Notes under the pieces: generated by a model
The model's database searches: none
Seen by the model: the letters and a program-made list of their open reading frames with translations, nothing else
Told to the model about the DNA's origin: nothing
Made by a program: the position numbers and the translations under genes
Part shown: in pieces, positions 62,501-64,000 of the stretch
Layout of the letters: each line of letters starts with the position of its first letter
Position numbering within the stretch: the stretch's first letter is position 1
Source: Phaseolus vulgaris
Taxonomy: Eukaryota; Streptophyta; Magnoliopsida; Fabales; Fabaceae
Assembly (NCBI RefSeq): GCF_000499845.2
Contig: NC_023756.2
Location: forward strand, 3,125,332 to 3,189,331
Direction: 5' to 3'
DNA length: 64,000 bases

Positions 62501-62689
62501 ATTTCTGTACTAATGATCATATTGAAACATATAAGGATCATATTGAAACATATAAAATAAAAGTAACGTGAAGCAAGAACCGATAAGGATCATATTGAAA
62601 CATATAATTAAGGTTCAGATACATTGTCATGGATCAAAATATTACATAAAAAGAAATCGTAATACATCTGACATATTGAGAAATCCTAA

Positions 62690-64000
62690 TCAATCATTCC
62701 TATGTGCATGTCTCCTGACATAAACAGCTCTTTCATCAGTCGCTCCTCGTGCTAACGTAATGGCTGCTTGTATGCCTTCCCAAACAGGGCTGCCCTCCAC
62801 GACATCGCCATGATCAAGTAATGGCTGCAATGTCTCTGTAATTCTACGACAAATACCCTACAAGCATAAATGACATACTATTAGAAAAAAACAATAGAAA
62901 TTAATATCTTAACAAGGTTAGAAGCATACCAGAGCAGGATGTGACTCCTCATGATGACTTGGCACTGCTTCGTGATGACGTGCATCTGAGGGTACCGGTA
63001 CAGGACGGTCATCCTCATCTGTATTAATCACATATGGATGTGATACAGATCTAAACCAACCCATGTACTCTTGAACGCAAGCGTCAGGATGACGTGCTAT
63101 GGCATAGTCATGTATGACATAATCATTGAAATGTAACCATCGACGGTCCATTTCATTTGTATCCGGATGACCATGTCCAATTACAGATGGGTTGCGAGGG
63201 ATGATCTGTGTATAGCCATACTGACGCAGAACACGTTCTGGCATGTGCAGCTGTGTCCAATTTCCAAGCCTCAAATAACCACAGAATAAGGAAATCCACT
63301 CGAATGGACGTTCTTCCCTGTGCTCGTTGTATGGACAAAACCGAATGGAAGCTGGTGTCAATGTATCCAACTGTGATCGTACAACAACAATTGAAGTACC
63401 TTTTCCAGCATCATACAGCCTGCACCGAGGTTGATCTTCAGAATACAATGCTTGCATACGTCTCATCCCTATAGACGGGAAATGCTCATAAATCCACCCC
63501 TGCAACAATGTTGCATAACCAGCTAGTTGCTTTGTATTTGCATAACTACAATCTCCTAGTTGTTCATACATGTGAGTTAGGGCAGCTGCTGCCCAAGAAT
63601 ATCCCCCGGTAAGCCTCAAATCAACAAAAAATCCAAGATAAAACACACTTACTGATGTAGCACTCTTGTCCGCAAAAATAGTGCAACCGACAAGGTGAAG
63701 TAAGTATGCTCTGGCAGCCACAGTCCACTACCTCCTTGAGCATGCATCTTGATACACTTCTCTTAACCAGCTAAGGCGCACATGAGCTCCCCGACAGTGT
63801 CTTGTTTCTTCAGATGCAAGTGCATGGTCAACACGGAGGGCTTCTACCAATAAATCAGTCGTCGAATCAGAATCTAAGGTTTCCTGTGTGTAAAAATGAC
63901 CGACAATGGGTAAATGTAACAAATTTGACACATCATCAAGAGTGATGGTCATCTCCCCAACCGGTAAATGAAAACTGTTTGTCTCTGCATGCCACCTCTC
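62690..64000 (-). pseudogene. Plant-mobile-domain (PMD/MAIN-like) gene, 5'-incomplete, one in-frame TAG
   Basis: Minus strand, last exon 62690-62857 (ending RRHAHRND), a 72-bp intron with consensus sites (CTG|GTATGC, TTGTAG|GG), and a long exon from 62930 to beyond the window. The protein carries family motifs in order: TNSFHLPVGEMTITLDDVSN, RLSWLREVYQDA, AARAYLLHLVGCTIFADKSA, NTKQLAGYATLLQGWIYEHF, YNEHREERPFEWI and PERVLRQYG. This is the aminotransferase-like PMD family (MAIN, MAIL1, 'PP7 long form homolog'). Host members act with a PP7-like phosphatase in silencing and genome stability; many others are transposon-borne. At 63728-63730 a TAG interrupts otherwise continuous homology (SRR-stop-WT), one base from CAG. 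It may be a recent nonsense mutation. No frameshift is seen elsewhere. Confidence 0.85.

Larger units (their letters stand above)
58698..64000. mobile_element. Large, probably autonomous MULE (right end beyond the window)
   Basis: The left terminus GGCAATTGCTTCCTGCACC at 58698 continues with a second GGCACCCGACAC block. It is homologous to the ends of the short elements at 2024-2341 and 24185-24552 (TGCACC..ATCAATT...GCACC). Inside are the transposase-OTU gene (+) and a convergent PMD gene (-), separated by a palindromic repeat array. The right terminus was not reached. If the element starts at 58698, the outside 9 bp TAATTCTTG (58689-58697) should recur just past the right end. That the PMD gene is inside the element is an inference, supported by the PMD remains within the deleted element at 213-1495. 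Confidence 0.75.

Overview
The window is plant nuclear DNA. It is very AT-rich, has spliced genes, and is dominated by decayed transposable elements. The repeat families (fold-back CACTA-type MITEs with CACTACAAGAAAA-like ends, a TRIM-like repeat with a tRNA-Met-type primer site, gypsy LTRs with a characteristic CGCCCAGGCGAG-like leader) suggest a Phaseoleae legume such as Phaseolus or Vigna. The species is an inference. No organellar, bacterial, rRNA or convincing tRNA sequence was seen.

Only two ordinary host genes are convincing. At 14949-16238 (+) a single exon encodes a glutaredoxin-like protein with an acylation-type N-terminus (MGCANSK), an acidic run, a glutaredoxin fold lacking the usual active-site Cys, and a C-terminal four-Cys-pair zinc-binding module. 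At 32609-34215 (-) a two-exon gene encodes a 91-residue PRE-family atypical HLH protein; its promoter/leader side is strongly CT-rich.

The most interesting part is the right end, 58698-64000. A Mutator-like element (MULE) begins with a terminal repeat GGCAATTGCTTCCTGCACC and carries an apparently intact four-exon transposase gene (59341-62241, 883 aa: FAR1-like zinc domain, MULE transposase core, SWIM finger, C-terminal OTU cysteine-protease domain). A convergent plant-mobile-domain (PMD/MAIN-like) gene on the minus strand carries one in-frame TAG and runs off the window. Two arrays of about 35-bp palindromic repeats flank the transposase, one in a probable leader intron and one between the two genes.

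The same terminal repeat marks five or more short non-autonomous elements (213-1495, 2024-2341, 23642-24076, 24185-24552, 57004-57563, 57588-57788), most with 9-bp target duplications. The one at 213-1495 contains a broken PMD gene between its ends. This links the PMD gene to the MULE family independently of the right-hand element.

Other layout: 4112-5567 is a CACTA-type element with subterminal hairpin repeats and a captured MIZ1/DUF617 gene fragment. 10.6-13.0 kb holds gypsy integrase and LTR remains. 36941-37899 is a GC-rich 26-bp minisatellite. Fold-back MITEs, LINE 3' ends, a TRIM element, degenerate minisatellites and AT microsatellites fill much of the rest.
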